Notes under the pieces: model-generated
Seen by the model: only the letters and a program-made list of their open reading frames with translations
Told to the model about the DNA's origin: nothing
Databases searched by the model: none
Position numbers and translations under genes: made by a program
Assembly: GCA_030538235.1 (NCBI GenBank)
Contig: JAUNUJ010000011.1
Location: 23,358 to 87,357, forward strand
Reading direction: 5' to 3'
DNA from: Alcaligenaceae bacterium
Lineage (GTDB): Bacteria; Pseudomonadota; Gammaproteobacteria; Burkholderiales; Burkholderiaceae_B
DNA length: 64,000 bases
Shown here: positions 56,222-64,000 of the stretch, piece by piece
How positions within the stretch are numbered: position 1 is the first letter of the stretch
Layout: the number at the start of each line of letters is the position of its first letter

Positions 56222-57634
56222 ATGAGCAGCCAACAGACTGATCATTCGGGTGATTTTACAATAATCAATCCAAAATTAGACAAAAAACATTTACACAAAG
56301 TCGTCACCGGCTCTGCTGCAGGCACCTTAGTAGAGTGGTTTGATTTTGCCTTATTTGGCTACATGGCCTTTTATATTGCCGGTAACTTCTTCCCTTCTGA
56401 TGATAAAGTTGCCGGTTTATTAGCCACTTTTGCCGTATTTCTTGTATCGTTTATTTTACGACCGATCGGTGGGGTCTACTTCGGGAAGCTAGGCGATAAA
56501 TTAGGGCGCAAAAAAATCTTGGCTTTAACAGTCTTACTTATGTCCGGCTCAACCGCAGCTATCGGCTTTATTCCATCCTACGACGCCATTGGTATCTGGG
56601 CCCCTGTGCTCTTAGTACTGGCACGTGTGGTACAAGGCTTATCTGCCGGAGGTGAATACACCGGTGCAACCATTTACACCGTTGAGCATAGTCCACAAAA
56701 TAAGCGTAATAGCTACTCTTGGACCATGGTCGCCACCACCTTTGTAGCCTTTGCATTAGCGGCCGGTTTAAGTGCCTTACTAGTGAATGTCCTTGGTGAA
56801 GAGAGCATGATGGCCTGGGGCTGGCGCATCGTTTTCTTGATTGCTATTCCAATGGGGGCTGTGGCATTTTATATTCGTGGTCATCTTGAAGAGTCACCCG
56901 AATTCGAAATGATGCGTAAAAGCAAAAAAGAACACGGCAGTTATTCAACCATACAGGTATTAAAAACCGAGGGACCTAATGTAGTCAAGCTCTCAGGTGT
57001 GGTTGCACTCTATGCCTTGTCCTTTTACATCTTTTCAACCTATATGAATAGTTTTCTAAAAGGTGTTATCGGACTTTCTTCCGGCACAGCACTAACAGCA
57101 AGCTTAATTTCATTGCTTTTTGCTGCCTGTATCACTCCTTTTGCCGGCATCATTTCAGATAAAATCGGTCGTCGAAAAACACTTTTATTTGCCTGTCTCT
57201 GGCATGTGGTACTTGTCATTCCAGCTTATATGCTAGTAGCAAACGGTGCTAATTTTATTTCAGCTTTAATTGGCATGATGATACTCGGGGTTGGCGTGGC
57301 TATTATCGGTAGCGTTGTCGCCGTGCAGCTATCAGAGATGTTCTCGACTGATATGCGCTACACCGCTTCCGGTATGTGTTATAACTTTTCCTTTGCTTTA
57401 TTTGGTGGTACCGCGCCCTATGTTGCAACCTGGATGACGGCCAATACTGCTAACTACCTATCCCCTGCCATTTATGTGACCATTGTTGCTGTTTTAGTAA
57501 CATTGTGGGTATTTTTCTTTATCCCGGAAACCGCTAATAAACCGCTTCGCCGTTTCCACACTGATCCTCAATACGATAAAGAGAATTTTGAATCTTTGAC
57601 TATTCCCTCTAGAAAGCTAGACGCTGCCGCCTAG
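56222..57634 (+). CDS. MFS transporter, metabolite:H+ symporter family
   Basis: The 470-residue protein has about twelve membrane segments and the MHS-family motifs of ProP, KgtP and ShiA: GTLVEWFDFALFGYMA at the first segment, RPIGGVYFGKLGDKLGRKK, ARVVQGLSAGGEYTGATIY and SDKIGRRKTLLFACLWH. Family members import organic acids, shikimate, proline/betaine or similar compounds with protons. Next to the divergent LysR gene and close to the oxygenase cluster, it may bring in that pathway's substrate. The start ATG 56222 is followed by a polar leader of about 25 residues. Confidence 0.9.
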   Translation: MSSQQTDHSGDFTIINPKLDKKHLHKVVTGSAAGTLVEWFDFALFGYMAFYIAGNFFPSDDKVAGLLATFAVFLVSFILRPIGGVYFGKLGDKLGRKKILALTVLLMSGSTAAIGFIPSYDAIGIWAPVLLVLARVVQGLSAGGEYTGATIYTVEHSPQNKRNSYSWTMVATTFVAFALAAGLSALLVNVLGEESMMAWGWRIVFLIAIPMGAVAFYIRGHLEESPEFEMMRKSKKEHGSYSTIQVLKTEGPNVVKLSGVVALYALSFYIFSTYMNSFLKGVIGLSSGTALTASLISLLFAACITPFAGIISDKIGRRKTLLFACLWHVVLVIPAYMLVANGANFISALIGMMILGVGVAIIGSVVAVQLSEMFSTDMRYTASGMCYNFSFALFGGTAPYVATWMTANTANYLSPAIYVTIVAVLVTLWVFFFIPETANKPLRRFHTDPQYDKENFESLTIPSRKLDAAA

Positions 57635-58122
57635 TGAATCAAAGCCAGTGAGTGATGTTTGTATGATAAGTGCTGTTAGTATTCTGCAAGCCTTACTCAC
57701 TGGTGTCTTTAGGGAAAGGCATAGAAAATATCATTTTCGGTAAATAAATTATCTTCTTTAGTACAGGAAGTATTTCATTACGCAATGAAAGTGCTTTTTG
57801 AGCTTGATAATTTGCTTAAAAATTCCGCTAAGTACCAAATACTATCAACCTCCATACTTCAATCCGCTTAAGCCTGTAACCATACCCTTAATTCAGTTAA
57901 CGCCGGTAACTTAAGCTATTCTTAATTTCTGAATAATAATTTTCTACGCCATAAAGCTAAGTACCCTGCACCACTAACTCCCTTTAAGGTCGAATTTTCT
58001 GCTACATTTACAAGCATCATCGGCGCATTTCCTTAGCGCTAAAGATGTAAACTTAACGTTTTATTAGCTTTAAACAACTGCGCCAAAAATATAGATAGAC
58101 TAAGCAGCTGTTAGGTAAATTT
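57635..58122. other. Intergenic region after the MFS gene
   Basis: These 488 bases hold no gene I can support. GCCAGTGAGT near 57645 and ACTCACTGGT near 57690 form a long-loop inverted pair with only a poor T tract, possibly a terminator. A 28-codon frame at 57785-57871 lacks a ribosome-binding site. The end should contain the mscS promoter. Confidence 0.4.
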
Positions 58123-60666
58123 TTGCAGATAGACATGATGCGTATCCCTTTCTTGGTTTTTTTATTTGCTATTTTATTAAGCATAGTTTCACCGTTGACC
58201 TTTGCGGCACAAAGTCCTGCTGTCACTCCTGAACCTATTACCATTGAGCAATTACAAGCGCAACTGGAAGCGATTCCAAGCACCAGTAAAGACAATACCG
58301 ATTTACAGTTACTGACCTCTAAACTAACTAAAATTCAACAAAACGCCCAGCTCTTACTAACTGAGGTAACACAGCAAGTCGTAGATTTGGACCAAAAACT
58401 TAGCAGCATCACTAAACCGGCGGTTGTAGCCGAAGGCGAATCTACGGCATCCACGCCAACAGAGAATACCGCTGAAGAAACCATCAAAGCAGATGCGGCA
58501 CCGGAAACTGTCTTTATTGCCGAGCAACGAAGTGTTTTACAAAAAGAGCACGAAAAACTGGATGCTCAACGTAAGCATTTAATTTTGATTATTAGCGAAG
58601 CAGAGCAAAAAAGTAAGCTTTTAGTCGCAGAACGACGTCAACGCTTTAAGGCTGAACTATCCTTACAAGTGCGAAGTATGTTGAGTCCCACCTTTTGGAG
58701 CAATTGGAGTTTAGCCTTGTCCGGGGATATGACACGGATCCAAGAATTCAAAACCGAGGTCAGCCAGCTGGCTAAACGCGCGCTCAGTCCAGAGAATCGT
58801 TGGCCATTTGGTATCGGTGTATTTTTAAGTCTGTTGGTCTTCGTTTTTGCAAACCGATTTTTGAACCGAATCCTCAACTTGGTATTGATTAAAGTCATCC
58901 CGACAGGACGAGCTCGACGATCGTTTTATGCCATTTCCAAAGTGCTCTTTAGAGTACTTGCCATGGGCCTTGTCTCATTAATATTTTATCTAGGACTGAA
59001 TTGGCACGAGATTCTAACAGCAGAATTTAAAGTTTACTTACAGCAAATTTTCTTTGCTATTTTACTCTCAGCCTTTATCTATGGGCTAGGTGAAGCGATT
59101 CTCTGTATTAAGCGTGATACCTGGCGTCTGGTTAATTTAAATGAACAAGAGGCGTATAGTTTGCGTCACTACCCGAGGCTTCTGACCCTGTTTTCACTTG
59201 TTTATCAATTCGTCACCAGTACCGCAAACTACATTGAAACCAGTTTCATCAGTGAAGTAAGCATTAATTCCATCTTCACTCTACTACTCTGCTTGTTGTC
59301 TTTAAGTTTTTTCTCACGTTTATCACGTGGTCGTATCCGCTTGAGCCCAGACAATGCACAAGATGCGGTAAATAAAGAGGCGACTAATAATACGGTTAAC
59401 TCTTCGCAGGATAACTCACAAAATCGACCCGCCTATCCGATTTGGTTTGTCTCCTTGATTACTATAGGCTGGTTAGTGGCCTTACTAGCGACAATCATCA
59501 CCCTGACCGGCTATGTCAGTCTCGGTTCCTTTATGGTCAATCAATTAGTCTGGACGGTCTTAGTTGTCTCAGGATTTTATATCGCTTGGAAGCTCGCGGA
59601 TGACCTTTACCAAGCCTTGTTTGGTGCTCACGCTTTATTGGGTAGATATCTTATCGGCGCTTACAATGTCAGTGAAAATCTCCTTAATCAGTTTATTGTT
59701 ATCGTCTCGGCCATCACTAAGGTTGCCTTAATTTATGCTTTAGTTAAGGTATTGCTACTCCCCTTTGGTACTAATATCACGGAATTTTCTAAATTCTCCA
59801 ATATGCTAAGTACCTTCCTAGCAGAAAATACCTTTGCCCTGACCACCGGCGGCATCATCAGCGCTATTGTTGTTTTCATATTAGGCTTTTGGGTCATTAG
59901 AATCTTTAAATCATGGCTTGAAACTAAGTATTTTCCTAATACCGATCTGGAAAAAGGTGTGCAATCCAGTATCTCCACCATGTCTGGTTACTTGGGTGGG
60001 GTTGCGGTGATTGCTCTGACTCTCGGTTCCCTAGGATTGAGTTTTGATAAGATTACTTGGGTCGCCAGTGCCTTATCAGTGGGTATCGGTTTCGGTTTAC
60101 AGTCTATCGTACAAAACTTTATTTCAGGTCTGATTTTACTCACTGAACGACCGGTAAAAGTGGGTGATTGGGTGGTAGTAGGCAATGACGATGGTGATAT
60201 TAAACGGATTAATATTCGCGCCACTGAAATTCAACTGCTGGATCGCTCCACATTGATTGTGCCTAACTCCGAATTTATTACTAAGGCTGTGCGCAATATG
60301 ACGCTAGACAAGAGCGAAGGTCGCGTCCAAATCAAGCTCCCTATACCCATCAGCACCAATCCGCGACTTGTGGCTGATATGATTCTTGAGGTGTTTGAAG
60401 AGCACGAATTAGTACTCAGCGACATGGCCCCGTTTATTCGACTGGACAGTATTGATGGCAGCAGTCTGATTCTATCTGCCACCTGTTACGTGCCTAGCCC
60501 TCGATTAGTAGCTCAAGTTCGTACAGAGCTTTTATTTGAGATATTGGACAGACTGCATCAAGCAGAGATCAACTTAATCAAACCTGTGCATATCAGTCAG
60601 CTTGGTGTCGGTGAAACCCAGCAAGCTCCACCGACTAAGGACAATACAGATATATTTAAGGTTTAA
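58123..60666 (+). CDS. Large MscS-family mechanosensitive channel
   Basis: The 847-residue protein has an N-terminal hydrophobic signal-like stretch (IPFLVFLFAILLSIVSPLTF), a periplasmic coiled-coil region around 30-190 (VFIAEQRSVLQKEHEKLDAQ), several membrane segments, and the MscS core near 650-720 (VASALSVGIGFGLQSIVQNF, ISGLILLTERPVKVGDWVVV, then TLIVPNSEFITKAVRN). The architecture is that of the large MscS proteins (MscK/YjeP/YbdG-like), which release solutes under membrane tension. Start choice is uncertain: TTG 58123 (AGG eight bases before) or ATG at 58135/58138. No partner genes. Confidence 0.88.
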   Translation: MQIDMMRIPFLVFLFAILLSIVSPLTFAAQSPAVTPEPITIEQLQAQLEAIPSTSKDNTDLQLLTSKLTKIQQNAQLLLTEVTQQVVDLDQKLSSITKPAVVAEGESTASTPTENTAEETIKADAAPETVFIAEQRSVLQKEHEKLDAQRKHLILIISEAEQKSKLLVAERRQRFKAELSLQVRSMLSPTFWSNWSLALSGDMTRIQEFKTEVSQLAKRALSPENRWPFGIGVFLSLLVFVFANRFLNRILNLVLIKVIPTGRARRSFYAISKVLFRVLAMGLVSLIFYLGLNWHEILTAEFKVYLQQIFFAILLSAFIYGLGEAILCIKRDTWRLVNLNEQEAYSLRHYPRLLTLFSLVYQFVTSTANYIETSFISEVSINSIFTLLLCLLSLSFFSRLSRGRIRLSPDNAQDAVNKEATNNTVNSSQDNSQNRPAYPIWFVSLITIGWLVALLATIITLTGYVSLGSFMVNQLVWTVLVVSGFYIAWKLADDLYQALFGAHALLGRYLIGAYNVSENLLNQFIVIVSAITKVALIYALVKVLLLPFGTNITEFSKFSNMLSTFLAENTFALTTGGIISAIVVFILGFWVIRIFKSWLETKYFPNTDLEKGVQSSISTMSGYLGGVAVIALTLGSLGLSFDKITWVASALSVGIGFGLQSIVQNFISGLILLTERPVKVGDWVVVGNDDGDIKRINIRATEIQLLDRSTLIVPNSEFITKAVRNMTLDKSEGRVQIKLPIPISTNPRLVADMILEVFEEHELVLSDMAPFIRLDSIDGSSLILSATCYVPSPRLVAQVRTELLFEILDRLHQAEINLIKPVHISQLGVGETQQAPPTKDNTDIFKV

Positions 60667-60794
60667 AATGATATTGCTTTTGAATTTGAATTGGAATAAA
60701 ACAAAGACTCGAGATTAGAGGCAAGGTTTCGGCTTAAAAGCAAATTTTAGTGAAATTTTCTAATCGTTTTCGATTATCGATATTCGAATTAGCG

Positions 60795-60837
60795 TCAAAG
60801 GAAAAGTGCAGCGAGGATCTGATCCTAAACGCTGCAC
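60795..60837 (-). terminator. Terminator of the P450 gene
   Basis: GTGCAGCG (near 60805) pairs with CGCTGCAC (near 60830), with AGGATC/GATCCT pairing inside the loop. On the minus strand the stem is followed by TTTTCCTTT. It is about 100 bases beyond the stop of the leftward P450 gene and would also shield it from the convergent mscS gene. Confidence 0.65.
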
Positions 60838-60937
60838 CAATTATCTTTAATAAATTAGACAGTACTGACAGCTAAATGTATCGATCTTCGGAATTGTTGA
60901 TTAAAAATAGCTGATCTCATTTAATAAAAAGGCGTAA

Positions 60938-62122
60938 CTAGCCACCACATCCTCCACAACAACTGCCGACCACCAACTTAAGCTCCAATGAGTCAAATCC
61001 ACCGGCCGGATATTTTGCATGCACAGGCGGTTGATTAGGATTTAATAGGAAGTTTTGAGTAGCACTCAATAAAGACTCCATCACTAATCGAAGGACTAAA
61101 CGAGCCAGTGGTGCTCCGGGACAGACATGAATACCGGCACCATATAATAAATTATGTTCGGCATTACGCTCAGGACAGAAATTATCCGGATCACCAAATA
61201 CGTCTTCGTCACGATTAGCAGAAGCCCACAACAGCGTCAGTCGCTCACCTGCGTCCAAGCTGTGTCCACCAACGGTGACCTCTTTAGTCGTGATGCGACG
61301 ATTTGAAATCAATGGCGGATGAATACGCAAAATCTCATCAATCGCCGCCGGCAACAACACCGGTTTCTCACGCAATTGCTGCTGCAATTCTTCATGCTCA
61401 GCTAAATAATGCACCAAGATACCGACACATGCTGCGATGGTACCCAGCTCCCCTACGGTCCAATTGCGGAGAATACTAACAATCACATCATCAGCTAAAA
61501 CTTGCCCATCAACTGTCTCACGCATAAGAGCGTTAGTTAAATCATCCGGCGCATTATCACCAGCGGCACGGCGACTATCCAATAAAGAACGAATAAAACC
61601 ATCAAACTCTAAGGCAATGGCAGCCATGGCGGGACGGTCTTGTGCTAAAGTAGCTTGATGATTTTTACGCACCCATTGCGTTAGTGGCTCTTGTAATGAA
61701 ACTGGCCAACCTAGAAAAGCGCATTGTACTTGTACCGCATAGATACGCGCAAAGTTCTCGATAAAATCAAAGTCGGTATTTTTGGGACTGATTTGAACTA
61801 AATTATCAGCAATACGACGACAAACGGATTCGAAGTTTGCCATTCGTTGCTGATTAAAATAAGGATCTATTAATTTGCGGTAAACCGTATGTTCAGGTGG
61901 ATCCATACCATTTGGTACGGACACATGTTTGGAAACCTGACTACTGAACGTATCATGATCCTCGATGACTGACAAAACATCGCCATGTCTAAACAAGCTC
62001 CAATGCAATTGTCGATCGTGCATGATCGGACAAACTTGTCTTAGCTTGTCATAGGCCCTTATAGGTTCAGCGGCTATAGACGCCTGATAGACGTCATCAG
62101 CCGAAACTTCATCTTTACTCAT
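60938..62122 (-). CDS. Cytochrome P450 with Cys/Gly tail
   Basis: The 394-residue protein is a soluble bacterial P450. The K-helix ExxR is in AIDEILRIHPPLISNRRI, and the heme-binding region is LLYGAGIHVCPGAPLARLVL with Cys as thiolate ligand. Oddly, the I-helix oxygen-activating motif A-G-x-D/E-T-T reads NWTVGELGTIAACVG, with Glu in a shifted place. The protein ends in VVGSCCGGCGG, a Cys/Gly tail rare in P450s. No ferredoxin or reductase gene is adjacent. Monocistronic, leftward. Confidence 0.88.
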   Translation of the reverse strand: MSKDEVSADDVYQASIAAEPIRAYDKLRQVCPIMHDRQLHWSLFRHGDVLSVIEDHDTFSSQVSKHVSVPNGMDPPEHTVYRKLIDPYFNQQRMANFESVCRRIADNLVQISPKNTDFDFIENFARIYAVQVQCAFLGWPVSLQEPLTQWVRKNHQATLAQDRPAMAAIALEFDGFIRSLLDSRRAAGDNAPDDLTNALMRETVDGQVLADDVIVSILRNWTVGELGTIAACVGILVHYLAEHEELQQQLREKPVLLPAAIDEILRIHPPLISNRRITTKEVTVGGHSLDAGERLTLLWASANRDEDVFGDPDNFCPERNAEHNLLYGAGIHVCPGAPLARLVLRLVMESLLSATQNFLLNPNQPPVHAKYPAGGFDSLELKLVVGSCCGGCGG

Positions 62123-62321
62123 TAGATTATCCTCAGTGAATTACTGTCATTTTTTCATAGTACGATATAAAGAACATTGACAGCCATCAATGACAAAGCA
62201 GATTACTAATATATTAAATATAGCTTTTATGACGGGTTAGCTACGGTCCAGCGAAGATGAGCGCTCTGATAGTAACAATGCAAAGATTACGCGCTTCCGC
62301 ATTTAAAAAATGCACAACACC

Positions 62322-63263
62322 TTAAACATCGATGGTCAGGCGAGAGGTTTCAACGCGCTGTAAACTCATAAAGAAAGAAACAACAAAATACACTGCCAGA
62401 CCCACCAACATACCTACCACTAAATCAACTAGCGTCGCTAGGATAAAAGAGTCACCGACCATAGCAACGACTAAACCATGCAACCATGGCCAATTATGAC
62501 TAAAAATACCGCCTGCAACTAGGAACATGGCAACAGTACCGATAATGGCCAAAGCATGCATTAATTTGGGCATAAAAGCAATCATACCGCGACCCAGTTT
62601 CTGTAGGAAAGTAGCGTCTTTTTGCATTAACCACAAGCCCATATCATCAAGCTTAACAATCAATGCAACAACACCATACACAAAGACGGTAATGCCCACA
62701 CCGATAGCAATCATCACCAAAGTTTTTGACAAAATCCCCATCGTAGCAACCACTCCCATGGCGATGATAATGATTTCAGCAGACAAGATAAAATCCGTAC
62801 GAATCGCGCCACGAATTTTTGTACGCTCTTCTTGGGCTAATTGCTCTTGACTTTTATTGCTATCAAGCACTGTTGTAGCGGCAGTAGCTTCGACTGCTGG
62901 TGAGTTAGCAGATGCATGAGTACGTTTAGCTTTAAAATGGTGGATCACCTTTTCCATGCCTTCAAAAGCTAAATAAGCGCCACCAATTAATAACAATACG
63001 GTTATCATGATTGGTGAAAAATAGGAAATCAATAACACAGCCGGAATAATAATTACTTTGTTAATAAAAGAGCCTTTAGTTACCTGCCAAATTACTGGTA
63101 ACTCACGTTGCGCTGCGATACCTGTTAATTGATTAGCATTTACCGCCAAATCATCACCAACGATACCTGCGGTTTTTTTGGCAGCGACCTTGGTCATGGC
63201 AGCCACGTCATCAAGAACAGATGCCACATCATCAAGCAAAGTAAATAGACTCGCGAAGGCCAT
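62322..63263 (-). CDS. DUF808 (YedI-like) inner-membrane protein
   Basis: The 313-residue protein starts MAFASLFTLLDDVASVLDDV and continues AAKKTAGIVGDDLAVNANQL and ELPVIWQVTKGSFINKVIII, the DUF808/YedI signature. Six to seven membrane segments are seen (IMITVLLLIGGAYLAFEGME; TLVMIAIGVGITVFVYGVVA; VDLVVGMLVGLAVYFVVSFF). Function is unknown. It stands alone; no clear terminator was noted after it. Confidence 0.9.
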   Translation of the reverse strand: MAFASLFTLLDDVASVLDDVAAMTKVAAKKTAGIVGDDLAVNANQLTGIAAQRELPVIWQVTKGSFINKVIIIPAVLLISYFSPIMITVLLLIGGAYLAFEGMEKVIHHFKAKRTHASANSPAVEATAATTVLDSNKSQEQLAQEERTKIRGAIRTDFILSAEIIIIAMGVVATMGILSKTLVMIAIGVGITVFVYGVVALIVKLDDMGLWLMQKDATFLQKLGRGMIAFMPKLMHALAIIGTVAMFLVAGGIFSHNWPWLHGLVVAMVGDSFILATLVDLVVGMLVGLAVYFVVSFFMSLQRVETSRLTIDV

Positions 63264-63872
63264 AATTTCCTCTTTAACTATTGTTGGTTTTTTTAGATAG
63301 ATTTTAAGATACTTAGAATAACGACTGACACAGTAACGTAACGACTTTAATTGATTAGGGAAGTGTTAATGATATGTGGATTTGAAATGTTATTTCTAAG
63401 TGAATACGAAAATTATATCAATAGTTAAATAATTTTAAAATTAATATATTTATTGGAAATGGATTTTTATAATTAATAACAGAATTGTTAAGACTGTGCA
63501 AAATGAAGCGCGTCCCGAACCTAATTCAATTAAAAATAAATAAGTACGGGCAAAAACAGATACGGCCCAATCGCTATTAAAAGCAATTGGGCCGTATCTG
63601 AATATGGTTGCGGAGGCACGCAACAACCTTTATCTACAAGAAACGATTGATAGCTTTAAATATATATATATAACAAGTTTAAAAACCTTGGAGTAGCCAA
63701 AAGGAGTTGATTATTGAACCTACCCCATTCTTAACACAGCCCGAAAGTAGAATGTGCATCAATAGTTCAGCAAATGGCTTATGCTATACTTTAGTCGAAA
63801 GCCTGAACATTAATTCATTTAAGAGTGGCTTTATCTTATGCCTTCTAAGCGGCTTTATATTAGGAGTTTATT
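63264..63872. other. Intergenic region before the last gene
   Basis: About 609 AT-rich bases with no gene I can support. They contain a large palindrome at 63559-63599, an (AT)n tract near 63659-63672 and possible -10 elements (TATACT near 63785; TATATTAG near 63856). A short open frame at 63707-63934 lacks a ribosome-binding site and is judged spurious. Confidence 0.4.
63559..63599. repeat. Large near-perfect palindrome
   Basis: AGATACGGCCCAAT at 63559-63572 pairs perfectly with ATTGGGCCGTATCT at 63586-63599, extended by GC/GC pairing inside. No T run follows. It could end transcription in both directions or be a repetitive extragenic element. Confidence 0.6.
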
Positions 63873-64000
63873 TTGAAGAACTTAAAAAGATTAGTAACAC
63901 CTTTCTTGGCAAGTGTTTTATCAGTTTCTGTTAGTTATGCAGCAGCAGAGCAAGTACCCGCCCAAGGAAAAAACCAAGCGCAACAGCAACAGCAACAGCA
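63873..64000 (+). CDS. N-terminus of a secreted protein (runs off the right edge)
   Basis: From TTG 63873, with TAGGAG seven bases upstream, the frame reads MKNLKRLVTPFLASVLSVSV, SYAAAEQVPAQGKNQAQ and then at least seven Gln. This is a typical Sec signal peptide with a cleavage site after SYA or YAAA, followed by a poly-Gln stretch. Only 42 codons are within the window, so no function can be named. The CAG/CAA run could be unstable in length. Confidence 0.7.
   Translation, partial: MKNLKRLVTPFLASVLSVSVSYAAAEQVPAQGKNQAQQQQQQ

Noticed and set aside
57785-57871. 28-codon frame in the gap before mscS
   Set aside because: No Shine-Dalgarno and no recognisable sequence; length is within chance.
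63707-63934. 75-codon frame MIIEPTPFL...
   Set aside because: No ribosome-binding site, and it overlaps the much better supported signal-peptide gene starting at TTG 63873 in another frame.

Overview
The window looks like chromosome from a fairly AT-rich betaproteobacterium of the order Burkholderiales. The block scpB-rluB-rimP-nusA-infB-rbfA-truB is the arrangement familiar from Bordetella/Alcaligenes relatives, and a low-GC Alcaligenaceae member (Oligella, Pelistega or Basilea-like) would fit. The genus is an inference from gene order and product resemblance; no 16S rRNA or tRNA gene was seen.

Layout. (1) 1-8.3 kb: leftward housekeeping block for translation initiation, ribosome maturation, transcription elongation and chromosome segregation, with a terminator-like hairpin just ahead of rimP. 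(2) 8.6-11.9 kb: a solitary 1099-residue protein with a PLD-like nuclease signature, candidate defence gene. (3) 12-26 kb: a leftward twelve-gene surface polysaccharide cluster. WecB/WecC make UDP-ManNAcA, a PglF/E/D/C-like set makes and transfers a bacillosamine-type sugar, and there are two GT4 glycosyltransferases, a heparinase II/III-like protein, an acetyltransferase, Wzx and Wzy. A Wzz-like regulator lies about 20 kb away at 45.6 kb. (4) 26.3-27.8 kb: a decayed IS3-family element beside a truncated gene. (5) 27.9-35.2 kb: an ABC importer of the urea/amide/branched-chain class, an amidase with a GatC/AtzG-like small partner, and a divergent AraC-type regulator; probably uptake and hydrolysis of an amide. 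(6) 35.26-40.96 kb: a type II-C CRISPR-Cas locus with 18 repeats, 17 spacers, cas2, cas1, cas9 and a divergent tracrRNA. cas9 is interrupted by one in-frame TGA, while array, tracrRNA, cas1 and cas2 look intact. (7) 41.0-45.4 kb: gene debris (a Fic C-terminal remnant, a broken J-domain-like gene, a possible HtpG fragment) among intact small genes (DNA glycosylase, dodecin, methyltransferase-like, IF-1). (8) 47-57.6 kb: a catabolic island with a Rieske oxygenase, its flavin/2Fe-2S reductase, an SDR, an unknown protein, a DUF1116 (YlbE/AllG-like) protein, an amidase, two LysR regulators, a glyoxalase and an MFS organic-acid importer. (9) 58-64 kb: an MscS-type channel, a cytochrome P450 with a Cys/Gly tail, a DUF808 membrane protein and the start of a secreted protein.

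The most notable items are the type II-C locus with its single nonsense codon and repeat-embedded promoter signals, the lone PLD-like giant protein, and the oxygenase/DUF1116/amidase island, whose substrate is not known to me. All functions are read from sequence and memory of families; no database search was run.
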